From QWHO01 sp021404945 (GTDB lineage: Bacteria > Vulcanimicrobiota > Xenobia > Xenobiales > QWHO01), in contig CAUJEN010000090.1 in the NCBI GenBank assembly GCA_963169765.1, positions 124,001 to 188,000 on the forward strand: DNA of 64,000 nt. Reading direction: 5' to 3'. The position numbers and the translations under genes were made by a program. The notes below the pieces were generated by a model. It saw only the letters and a list, made by a program, of their open reading frames with translations. It did not search any database and was not told the origin of the DNA. Shown here one piece after another: positions 29,501-36,227 of this stretch (its first letter is position 1; every line of letters begins with the position of its first letter).

Positions 29501-30555
29501 CGCTCTTGTTCGAGGCCATTGCCCGGGTCATCGGGGGGGAGGCGCGAGCAGCAGCCTCGAGCGCATCCGAAGAGCCGGTGAAGCTTCGAGCGGCGCACAT
29601 CTTGCTGGCTGAGGATGACGAGATCAACCAGCAGGTGGCCGGTGAAATGTTGCAGCAGATGGGCATGCGGGTCAGCATCGCCGCCAACGGCCAGGAGGTG
29701 CTGGACTCTCTGGCCCGCGAGGGGTTCGACCTCGTCCTGATGGACCTTCAGATGCCGGTGATGGACGGCTGGGAGGCGACCCGGCGCATCCGCTCGGACA
29801 GCTCGTTGACCGGCTTGCCCATCGTCGCCATGACCGCCCACGCCATGGTCGGCGACCGGGAGCGTTGCCTGGAGGCCGGGATGAACGACCACCTGGCCAA
29901 GCCCATCGATCCTCGGGCCCTGAGGGCGGCCCTGGCCCGCTGGTTGACCAGCGCGTCGGAAGGGTTACCGCCTCTGCCCGGGGTGGACACCAGTAGCGGT
30001 CTGGCCCGTCTGGGCGGCAATCTCAAGCTCTATCGCAAGCTGCTCGGGGACTATCGCTCGCGCTTCTCGCAGGCCGGAGAGAGGTTACGCGCCAGCCTGG
30101 AGAAGCAAGACTTCGAGTCGATCTCCCAGCAGGCCCACTCGCTGGCGGGCGTGTCGGCGAACCTGGGCATCGGCGGGGTCGAGAAGGCCGCTCGCGAGTT
30201 GGAGAAGGCGGCTCGCGCTTCTCAGGTGGAGTCGGCTCTGGTGCAGGCGGTGGAGTCCGGTCTGGCTGCCGTTCTGCCGGCTCTGGGCGCCCTGCAGCCC
30301 GGCCCGGAGGCCCGGCCCGCCGGCCTCCCGGGGGATCCGACCGAGAAGGTTGAGGCTCTGCTCGAGCTGTTGCGTCAGGGCGACCCGGGCGCGGGCCCTC
30401 GCCTGGAGGAGCTTCAGCCTTTCCTCTCCGGCGCCGGCGGCGCCGAGGTGGCCTTGCTCCATCGGCAGGTGGACGACTTGGACTTTGACGAAGCCGCGCG
30501 GACGCTGGAAGACATCGCCCGCAAATTAAAACTCGGTGTGGAGGTAGGACCTTGA
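26509..30555 (+). CDS. Hybrid sensor histidine kinase (dCache-HAMP-PAS-PAS-HisKA-HATPase-REC-REC-Hpt)
   Basis: 1348 residues from GTG 26509, which has GGAGAG close upstream and is followed by the TM helix YTLLVLIPIVAITLVSL. A periplasmic double-Cache-like sensor (about 35-290, with GVFVTTFSAPFY and VVTVDIALSTL), TM2 (about 300-325), HAMP and two PAS domains (about 380-500 and 510-630) precede the kinase. His653 is in MSHEIRTPMNA. The second helix of the dimerisation domain has a six-residue insertion (LGI-MSDLGT-INDVLDFSK). The ATP lid is shortened (EAHTRGGGLGLII). Receivers have Asp939 (LMDWRMSGMSG) and Asp1079 (LMDLQMPVMDG); Hpt His1210 is in QQAHSLAG. The stop overlaps the TTG start of a REC-HD-GYP gene by 4 bp, so that is the likely output. 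Confidence 0.93.
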   Translation: MFRSIRVKYTLLVLIPIVAITLVSLARDLLNLHHDVRDLKRREVESEAVFEASRLDAFFESAERAVGVLASGLARESRESPERIYALLESTLEGNPALFGATVAFAPGSDRQLFCPSVMRQGDRMVRTDLAGRLDYTEERYEWYRVTSRDRRPHWSEPSTAPGGQGVFVTTFSAPFYRGDQFAGVVTVDIALSTLKSLADLRAGGKSPMIVTSTGRFVVGGAGNANLLEQARRSRQDDQLSYALKLTRHEGPGTVVVQGTQGPAVAVYVPLQRTGWSLGWQVSESSLLASETRQLGRRAATELLTLLGAAVAMWLVMGWITSPVLKLRDQMDLFAKGQPLQELPPTREDELGDLFCSFHTMSEVLLDREEQIQDLESQRFNVLVANLPGAVYRCQADAQRRVEFVSDRIEELCGYPASEFLEGDRRRLDSLIVPADLEQARAAVDEAVLAGRPWKAQYRFQHRDGRSLWVEDTGQAICRPDGTPEWLDGILLDITEQKLAREVIEESERRLQAIIDNATDPIYLKDPAGRYLMVNRTFATRVGRTLEQVVGQTDQELFSPELAAERRERDRQVLESRQPLQFEEQQVTPEGVTLTYLVSEVPLLDAQGQPYAVSSFATEITERKAMENKLLSARLEADAANLAKSEFLARMSHEIRTPMNAVIGLCHLALQTELTANQRDYLMKIQGSAQSLLGIMSDLGTINDVLDFSKLDAGERKLEQVDFNLSTVLDDVLGLFTVKAAEKGLEMFFLREADVPEHLIGAPLRLAQVLTNLVSNAVKFTQNGDIVVRSSLLERDQDSATLRFTVQDTGQGMTQKQLEQLFQPFTEAHTRGGGLGLIICKRLVEMMGGNIEVSSRPGQGSTFSFTIRCRLQDRKPTGGPSVQLDLKGTRVLVVDDRPTARKILAEMLASMAFEVATAGSGGEALSLLEQSRYEVVLMDWRMSGMSGLETSREIHKRFSGTRRPYILMVTNYGRDEMRDGKAGLENLDGFVLKPVTPTLLFEAIARVIGGEARAAASSASEEPVKLRAAHILLAEDDEINQQVAGEMLQQMGMRVSIAANGQEVLDSLAREGFDLVLMDLQMPVMDGWEATRRIRSDSSLTGLPIVAMTAHAMVGDRERCLEAGMNDHLAKPIDPRALRAALARWLTSASEGLPPLPGVDTSSGLARLGGNLKLYRKLLGDYRSRFSQAGERLRASLEKQDFESISQQAHSLAGVSANLGIGGVEKAARELEKAARASQVESALVQAVESGLAAVLPALGALQPGPEARPAGLPGDPTEKVEALLELLRQGDPGAGPRLEELQPFLSGAGGAEVALLHRQVDDLDFDEAARTLEDIARKLKLGVEVGP

Positions 30556-31643
30556 CCCAGAACTCCAAGCTGCTCATCGTGGACGACGAGCCTCTCAATC
30601 TCAACGTTCTTGTCGAGCTCTTCAAAGCCGAGTTCAAATTGGCCGTGGCCAAGAACGGCGATCAGGCCCTGCAGCGGGTGGCTGACACCCCGGCGCCGGA
30701 CTTAATTCTGCTGGATATCATGATGCCCGGAATGGACGGCTACGAGGTCTGCCGACGTCTCAAGGCGGACGAGAAAACGCACGACATTCCGGTGATTTTC
30801 GTCACCGCCATGGGCGAGGTGCAAGACGAGACCAGGGGCCTGGAGTTGGGCGCGGTGGACTACATCACCAAACCGATCTCACCGCCGATCGTCAAAGCCC
30901 GGGTCAAGAACCACCTGGAGCTGAAGCTGGCCCGCGACTACATGAAGAACCAGAACGAGATTCTGGAGCGGCTGGTGGCCGAGCGGACGGCCGAGCTCAA
31001 GCTCACCCAGGACGTGACGATCCAGAGCCTGGCCTCGCTGGCCGAAACCCGGGACAACGAGACCGGGGGGCACATCCGGCGCACCCAGATGTACGTGGGG
31101 GCCCTGGCCCGCTACCTCAGCACCCAGCCGGGCTACGAGCAGTTTGATGAGCGCACCGTCGACCTGATGACCAAATCAGCTCCGCTGCATGACATCGGCA
31201 AGGTGGGAGTAGCCGACCGGATTCTGCTCAAGCCCGACAAGCTGACCGACGAAGAGTTCGCTGAGATGAAGAAGCACCCCACTCTGGGCCGCGACGCCCT
31301 GCTGCGGGCCGAGCAGATGCTCGGCTCCACCAGCTCTTTCCTGCAACTGGCCCGAGAGATCGCCTATTCGCACCACGAGAAATGGGATGGCACCGGGTAT
31401 CCGGATGGAGTGCAGGGGGACGCGATCCCCCTCCCCGGGCGCATCATGGCCATCGCCGACGTGTATGACGCCCTGATCTCCAAGCGCTGCTACAAGCCTG
31501 CCTTTTCGCATGAGAAGGCGGTGGAGATAATCTGCGAGGGGCGCGGCAAGCACTTCGATCCGGCCATGGTGGATGCTTTCGTGGCCTGCGCTGACGAGTT
31601 TCGCGAGATCGCGAGCAGGTTCAAGGACGACCATTCGCATTGA
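30552..31643 (+). CDS. Response regulator with HD-GYP domain, predicted c-di-GMP phosphodiesterase
   Basis: 363 residues, TTG start overlapping the previous stop (TTGA), with GGAGGT 7 nt before it. The receiver domain (1-125) has the phospho-acceptor Asp55 in LLDIMMPGMDG and Lys in ITKPIS. A short coiled coil joins it to an HD-GYP domain with ETGGHIRRTQ, metal-binding His213-Asp214 in LHDIGKVG, HHEKWDGTGYPDG and IADVYDALISKR. These are the residues needed for hydrolysis of cyclic di-GMP. Translational coupling to the hybrid kinase with an Hpt domain makes a complete sense-relay-turnover circuit. It ends 8 bp from the convergent channel gene. Confidence 0.95.
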   Translation: MTQNSKLLIVDDEPLNLNVLVELFKAEFKLAVAKNGDQALQRVADTPAPDLILLDIMMPGMDGYEVCRRLKADEKTHDIPVIFVTAMGEVQDETRGLELGAVDYITKPISPPIVKARVKNHLELKLARDYMKNQNEILERLVAERTAELKLTQDVTIQSLASLAETRDNETGGHIRRTQMYVGALARYLSTQPGYEQFDERTVDLMTKSAPLHDIGKVGVADRILLKPDKLTDEEFAEMKKHPTLGRDALLRAEQMLGSTSSFLQLAREIAYSHHEKWDGTGYPDGVQGDAIPLPGRIMAIADVYDALISKRCYKPAFSHEKAVEIICEGRGKHFDPAMVDAFVACADEFREIASRFKDDHSH

Positions 31644-31651
31644 GGCTCGCT

Positions 31652-32716
31652 TCAGGGGAGAGCAGTGAAGAAGATGGCTCCCGCCGCAATCACCGCCGCC
31701 GTCGGAATGGCCCAGCACACGCCCTGGTAGAGCTCGTAGGCTACCCCCGGACTGAACCGGGGGATCTCCTCGCGCTGGGACCGGAACAGGAACAGGATCA
31801 CCAGGCCGGCGACCGCTAGAAGCAAGTAATTGAGAGTGAAGAGGTAGCCCACCACGTTGCGTCCGCTGGACAGGAAGGGATAGGACGAATAGACCGCCAG
31901 GGTCAGGGCGATGGTGGCGAACAACCCGCCCACGGCCAGATTCATGAACTCGTAGGCCTCGATCTGAAGGGTGTTCTCGCCCCAGCGATTGAGCCAGATG
32001 GCGATGACCGGAACCAGCAAGGTGGCCAGCACGGGTGTGAAGATGGGCGCAACGTATCGCCATGGGTCGCGGCGCACACTGAATTCGTAAGCGATTCGGG
32101 AGTGGGTGTTGCCGTTCCAGTGGGATTCGAGCGAGGAGGTCACTGCTCCACGACGCATTTCCCAGCCTGAGATCTCGGGAAGACGACCTTGAGCAAACTG
32201 TTGGGCTGCCTCATCAGCCACCAGGGTGATTTGGTTGCGATCATACTCAGCTCCCAGGAAGCTCAGCGAGAGGTCCTGCCGGTCAAAGGGGAAGTTGCGG
32301 GTGTCAAAATCGGCCTCGAAGCTGCCGCGAATGCGGCGGATCCACTCCACTTCCCCCTTCTCGGAGATCCACAGGGCCTCGTCCACCACGCTGTCGGACT
32401 GCTCACTTCGCTCGTTTTGCAGCTGGACGCCCGGGTCCCAGATAGCCTCCAGAGAGGCGCGGGCCGCCCGCGAGCCAAGCTGCCGAGGGCCTCTCCTTCC
32501 CGTGCTCAACCGGGGGTCGGTCCAGGCCAGGCGCACATCCAGGGTTGCCGAGAAGGTCCCTTCGGATTCGCGGATCTCCTCCAGCTTGATCAGGCGCACG
32601 CCCACCGAAACCGGAATCGGGACCGGAACGTCGGGTGGGAAGTCGAGCAACTGCTCGGCCGTGACCGGACCGCAGAGCATTGCCGCGAAGAATGCCAGGA
32701 GCAGCCATCCCCTCAC
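31652..32716 (-). CDS. Pentameric ligand-gated ion channel (GLIC/ELIC-like, Cys-loop receptor superfamily)
   Basis: 354 residues, GTG start overlapping the stop of the upstream Cache gene (GTGA). A signal peptide (1-20) precedes an extracellular beta-sandwich of about 195 residues with the superfamily hallmarks: LAWTDPRL (63-70), ALWISEKGEVEW and, in the pro-loop, RNFPFDRQDLSLSF (FPFD at 142-145). As in other prokaryotic members the two loop cysteines are missing. Four membrane helices follow: M1 about 219-241 (YVAPIFTPVLATLLVPVIA), M2 about 255-277, M3 about 288-311 and M4 about 331-352. AYE before M2 lines up with SYE of GLIC, whose Glu lines the inner pore mouth, so I infer cation selectivity. 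The M3-M4 loop is very short, as in bacterial channels. The gating ligand is unknown. Confidence 0.92.
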   Translation of the reverse strand: MRGWLLLAFFAAMLCGPVTAEQLLDFPPDVPVPIPVSVGVRLIKLEEIRESEGTFSATLDVRLAWTDPRLSTGRRGPRQLGSRAARASLEAIWDPGVQLQNERSEQSDSVVDEALWISEKGEVEWIRRIRGSFEADFDTRNFPFDRQDLSLSFLGAEYDRNQITLVADEAAQQFAQGRLPEISGWEMRRGAVTSSLESHWNGNTHSRIAYEFSVRRDPWRYVAPIFTPVLATLLVPVIAIWLNRWGENTLQIEAYEFMNLAVGGLFATIALTLAVYSSYPFLSSGRNVVGYLFTLNYLLLAVAGLVILFLFRSQREEIPRFSPGVAYELYQGVCWAIPTAAVIAAGAIFFTALP

Positions 32717-33840
32717 GGCTCGGGTTTCTCCCGCCGGGGCCAGCGTTCGCGAATGTTCTCATAGGCGGCGTAGAGCTCGGCCAGGGCCGGGGCATCGCGG
32801 CGCAGATCCCCGGCCGGGGGCGCATCAGCCCCATCGGCCAGGTTCTGGAGCCGCTCTGCTACCACTCGCGCCGGCCAGAGGAGCATGCCCCGAAGAACGA
32901 CCTGAAGCAGCAGGCAGTTGAGAACAAAGGCCAGCAGACAGGCTGAGGCGGCCAGAATGGCGGCGTTGCGGGTTTGGACCCGAAAAGGCGGAAGCTTCTT
33001 GACGCCCACGAGCTGGCCGATGGCCACGCCTGCCCCGTCCACCAGGGGCAGCACGGTCACGATGCACTCTTGACCCTGGCTGGTGGCCGAGAAGGTCTGG
33101 GGCTCGCGCAGAAAGTCGCCCTGCCACTGCGAGAGCAGATCGCGGAGCAAGGGCCAGTCGGTGGCCGAGACGCGCAAGTAGGGACCGGCCAGGTTCTCCG
33201 CCGAGCTGTCCCAGCGTTCCAGGGTGGCCACCTGCTCGAGCAACTGGCGGTCGAAGAGAACGCCGGCCTCCAGGCCGTAGCTGGTGTGCAGTCGGTTGAC
33301 CAGCTCCGAGCACGAGATCCCCAGCTCGAACGTTCCGTAAAGCTTGCCATCCGATATCACCGGGGCATCCCCGAAGATCTCTGCTCCCTGGCGATCGATG
33401 CCTGGCCCGGCCCGAGGCTCGCCGGAACGGTTGGTCTCGACCACCCGGCGGGCGTAGCCGGCCACCGAATCGCCGAAGGTCTCGGGTGCTTCCAGGCGCA
33501 GCAGTGCGGTGTTGTCGCGGGTGAAGAAGCTGGCCGCCGAGACTCCGTACTTGCGGCGCTGGGTGTCGATGATGGGGCCCACCAGCCGGATCAGGGCTCC
33601 CCGATCGCGTTCTCTGACAGCCTTCTGGACCTCCGGAATGGAGGCCACGAACTCGGCCTGAGCCAGGGCCCGCCAGCGGCTCTCCTCGAGAATGGAGCGC
33701 AGGATGTTCAACTGGTCGGTCTCTTGCTCCTGGACCAGGCGTTCGGAAAGGCTGGCCATCTGCATCCAACAGAAGGCAAAGCTCAATCCGAAGAGGGCCA
33801 GGGTTCCCAGGATCACCGAAAGAAGCGGGCGTCGGGACAT
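32713..33840 (-). CDS. Membrane-anchored double-Cache sensor protein without output domain
   Basis: 375 residues. TM1 at about 8-27 and TM2 at about 292-315 bracket a 260-residue extracellular sensor resembling dCache_3 (YGVSAASFFTRDNTALLRLE, ETFGDSVAGYARRVV, PVISDGKLYGTFELGISC). Only about 60 cytoplasmic residues follow, HAMP-like (WPARVVAERLQNLADG) with an Arg/Pro/Glu-rich end; there is no methyl-accepting, kinase, GGDEF or other output domain. It overlaps the ligand-gated channel gene by 4 bp. Cache domains are known as N-terminal extensions of some bacterial ligand-gated channels; here the same pair seems to exist as separate, coupled polypeptides. It probably binds a small extracellular ligand such as an organic acid or amine; the ligand is not predictable. 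Confidence 0.85.
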   Translation of the reverse strand: MSRRPLLSVILGTLALFGLSFAFCWMQMASLSERLVQEQETDQLNILRSILEESRWRALAQAEFVASIPEVQKAVRERDRGALIRLVGPIIDTQRRKYGVSAASFFTRDNTALLRLEAPETFGDSVAGYARRVVETNRSGEPRAGPGIDRQGAEIFGDAPVISDGKLYGTFELGISCSELVNRLHTSYGLEAGVLFDRQLLEQVATLERWDSSAENLAGPYLRVSATDWPLLRDLLSQWQGDFLREPQTFSATSQGQECIVTVLPLVDGAGVAIGQLVGVKKLPPFRVQTRNAAILAASACLLAFVLNCLLLQVVLRGMLLWPARVVAERLQNLADGADAPPAGDLRRDAPALAELYAAYENIRERWPRREKPEP

Positions 33841-33891
33841 TGCTGGAGCCGGATTTACTGCCTATCTGGCCCTGGTTCCTCCCGGGAGCCC

Positions 33892-35415
33892 TCAGGGATG
33901 GTAGTAGTAGAAGACCTGGTCGGGATTGTCCAACTGGGGAGTCCACAGGGCGGTCCGGTCCCGACGCCCGCTCTTCCAGTAAAGTCGCATGCAGTAGTAG
34001 CGGCCCACCAGCGCCCCGTCGCAGGTCAGCTCGTTGTAAGAGTTCCCCACGTCGGTATCCCAGGTGCGGGACCAGTTGCGGCCATTGGTGCCGTATTCCC
34101 AGACCTCCATCTTGTAGACCCAGTAGTGGCGGCCGTCCACGCCCTCGCCCTCGAGGTCGTAGGGATAGCCCCGCACCGTGAAGTTGGCCTTCTTCTCGGC
34201 GCGCACCGCCTGGCCGCCGGCTGGCGAGAGCGACACGAGCAGGTTGCGGCTCTCTCCCGGAGCCATCCGCACGCTGCCCTTGCCGGAGCGGTAGCCCACT
34301 TTGGAGACAAAGACGTCGTGAGGGCCGGGAGGCAGGCCCTGGACCTGAAAGCTGCCGTCCGCCGAGGTGGTCGCCTGATAGCCGCTGTCGAGCTGGACCT
34401 GGGCGCCGCCAAGAGGCTGTCGATCGGAGCTCTCCACCCGTCCGGTGAGCGTGCTGGTGGCCTGGCCGGCTCCCGGGGCGACCGTCACGGCGACTCGATT
34501 GCTGGGATAGCGATCGACCATGACCATCAGATTGCCGCTGCGGGCGCCCTCTGGGATCTTGAAGCGAATCTGCTCGCTCTTCCACTCCACCACGGAGTCG
34601 GGGGGCACGGGCAGCCCTCCCAGCGTCAGCGTTCCGTGCCCCGGCTGGCCAAAACCGCTTCCTTTGACCTGGAGAACCTGTCCCGGGGTCAGCGAGCTGG
34701 AGGACAGGCCTGCGATCCTGGGCACAGTGGCGGGGGGCACCAGGTTCCAGTTGAGCTCGAGCTCGCCCCAGCTGTAGATGAGGGCGGCCGTGCCGGGCTT
34801 CACCAGCGGGCTGCGGGGCTGGCGAAGGTCGATGTTGACCCGACCTTCGGCTCCTCGAGCCAGGCCCAGGGCATAGAGCCAGGCGTTGCCGGGTTGCAAG
34901 GAATCGCTGGCGGCCTCGCCCGGAGTGCGGGTGAGACCACCGGGAGCGGTCACGGTGATGTGCTCTACCGCCACGGGTGTGCTGGAGGGCACCGCCAGCA
35001 GGTTCCAACCGGGATGAAGGTCGGTGATGCGCTTGCCTGCCTGGGCCTGTCCCACCAGCGAGACCTGGCCGGCCTGGTCGAAGAAGGTGATATAGGCCTG
35101 AGAGGTATCCACCTGCTCGGGATGATTGACCGGGTCGACCTGGGTGAACCCGGCCGGCCCGAGCGAGAGCAGCATGCGAGGATAGCCACGGGCCGCTTTG
35201 AGCCGGGCGAAGGGGAAGACCACCACGCTCCAGCCCTGGTAGGAAGGGAAGCTCTTCTTCAGGCCTTCCATCCGGGCCGGGTCGGGCGCCGTCGCGCCCG
35301 GCGCTATGGTGGGCGGGGGCGTGGTGGGCCACTCGGGATAGACCCTCGGGTCGTGGAAGTTCTGGGCGGCTGCAGCGCAGACCAGAATGCCGAAGAGGAC
35401 CAGGAGGTGACGCAC
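33892..35415 (-). CDS. Secreted protein with IPT/TIG and carboxypeptidase-regulatory-like domains
   Basis: 507 residues from GTG 35415 with CAGGAGGTG-like spacing not obvious on this strand, signal peptide MRHLLVLFGILVCAAAA. A Pro-rich segment (25-47), a domain of unknown type (about 55-225), an IPT/TIG beta-sandwich (231-313: PRIAGLSSSSLTPGQVLQV) and a carboxypeptidase regulatory-like domain (320-397: TLTGRVESSDRQPLGGAQV, FQVQGLPPGPHDVFV) follow. The last 100 residues are Trp/Tyr-rich (YWVYKMEVWEYGTNG) with a Cys pair (LTCDGALVGRYYCMRL). It is an extracellular binding or matrix protein, not an enzyme that I can recognise. It lies 13 bp after the K+ channel gene and 51 bp before the Cache gene, so it belongs to the channel cluster. 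Confidence 0.82.
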   Translation of the reverse strand: MRHLLVLFGILVCAAAAQNFHDPRVYPEWPTTPPPTIAPGATAPDPARMEGLKKSFPSYQGWSVVVFPFARLKAARGYPRMLLSLGPAGFTQVDPVNHPEQVDTSQAYITFFDQAGQVSLVGQAQAGKRITDLHPGWNLLAVPSSTPVAVEHITVTAPGGLTRTPGEAASDSLQPGNAWLYALGLARGAEGRVNIDLRQPRSPLVKPGTAALIYSWGELELNWNLVPPATVPRIAGLSSSSLTPGQVLQVKGSGFGQPGHGTLTLGGLPVPPDSVVEWKSEQIRFKIPEGARSGNLMVMVDRYPSNRVAVTVAPGAGQATSTLTGRVESSDRQPLGGAQVQLDSGYQATTSADGSFQVQGLPPGPHDVFVSKVGYRSGKGSVRMAPGESRNLLVSLSPAGGQAVRAEKKANFTVRGYPYDLEGEGVDGRHYWVYKMEVWEYGTNGRNWSRTWDTDVGNSYNELTCDGALVGRYYCMRLYWKSGRRDRTALWTPQLDNPDQVFYYYHP

Positions 35416-35428
35416 TTAGTAGCTCCCT

Positions 35429-36121
35429 TCAGTTGGACCGGTCCGAGCGACCGGAGGTGATGCCGTGGAACTCCATGTACAGGCCCAGCAGTCGACCCAC
35501 CAGCACGGCGATATAAAACTGGCCGAAGACCGCTTCCATGGTGGCCAGCGAGCGGGCGGATCGGGTCAAAGGGACGATGTCCCCATAGCCCACCGTGGTC
35601 ATGGTGACCATGCTGAAGTAGAGCATGTCGTCAAAAATCGTGATGGGGTCGAGGATCGGTGCGTCGAGCTTGAACGTTCCTGGATGCGTCAGCTCGATGA
35701 GCACATAGATGTGGGCGAAGACCAGGCCCACCAGCAGATAGGCGCAGGCTGCCCCAAAGATCTTGTCGGCATTGATCTCTGAAGCCGAGAAGACGTTGCT
35801 CAAGATCAAGAGCGTGACATAGAGAAAGAAAGCTCCGCTGATCCAGAGTTGTCCCTGACTCCAGTTGCTGGGGAAAAACTGCGCCGAGATGGGAGCCAGG
35901 GAGAGCAGACCAGCCATGAGGAGATGGCGGCGGTCGGGACTGATCGCCCAGACGCAAGCAGCCAGCGTCACGATCAGCGCAACCCGGCGCAGGGTCGAGT
36001 CGTAAGCGAGCTCGGATGGCATCAAGGCCCTTCCCAGGGTCAGGAACAGCAAAGAGAAGAGAAGTGTGGCGTAGGGCCACTGGCGCGCTGGACGAGGGAT
36101 GGGCGCTGGCAGACTGGGCAT
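35429..36121 (-). CDS. Potassium channel family membrane protein
   Basis: 230 residues from ATG 36121; the open frame extends upstream without a better start. Five or six hydrophobic helices (about 17-34, 46-62, 67-84, 92-110, 121-143, 192-215) surround a P-loop with the K+ selectivity filter TTVGYGD at 175-181 (MLYFSMVTMTTVGYGDIVPLT), followed by the pore-lining inner helix. The extra helices have no S4-type Arg/Lys ladder, so voltage gating is not supported, and there is no RCK domain. It would conduct K+ and set membrane potential. It is first in a tightly packed minus-strand cluster that ends in a ligand-gated channel; opposing K+ and cation currents would allow signal shaping. Confidence 0.9.
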   Translation of the reverse strand: MPSLPAPIPRPARQWPYATLLFSLLFLTLGRALMPSELAYDSTLRRVALIVTLAACVWAISPDRRHLLMAGLLSLAPISAQFFPSNWSQGQLWISGAFFLYVTLLILSNVFSASEINADKIFGAACAYLLVGLVFAHIYVLIELTHPGTFKLDAPILDPITIFDDMLYFSMVTMTTVGYGDIVPLTRSARSLATMEAVFGQFYIAVLVGRLLGLYMEFHGITSGRSDRSN

Positions 36122-36227
36122 CGTGGAGGCCAGGCCCTTCGTGCTCCTCCGGGCTCCCCCTCTCGGACACCAGGCAGCAGGACGTTTGTCCCGGAGGAGA
36201 ACAGGCCTTCGCCGATAAGTCCTGAGG

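Noticed and set aside
35429..36121. Voltage-gated K+ channel
   Set aside because: The extra helices lack an S4 ladder of Arg/Lys at every third position, so only a K+ pore is supported.
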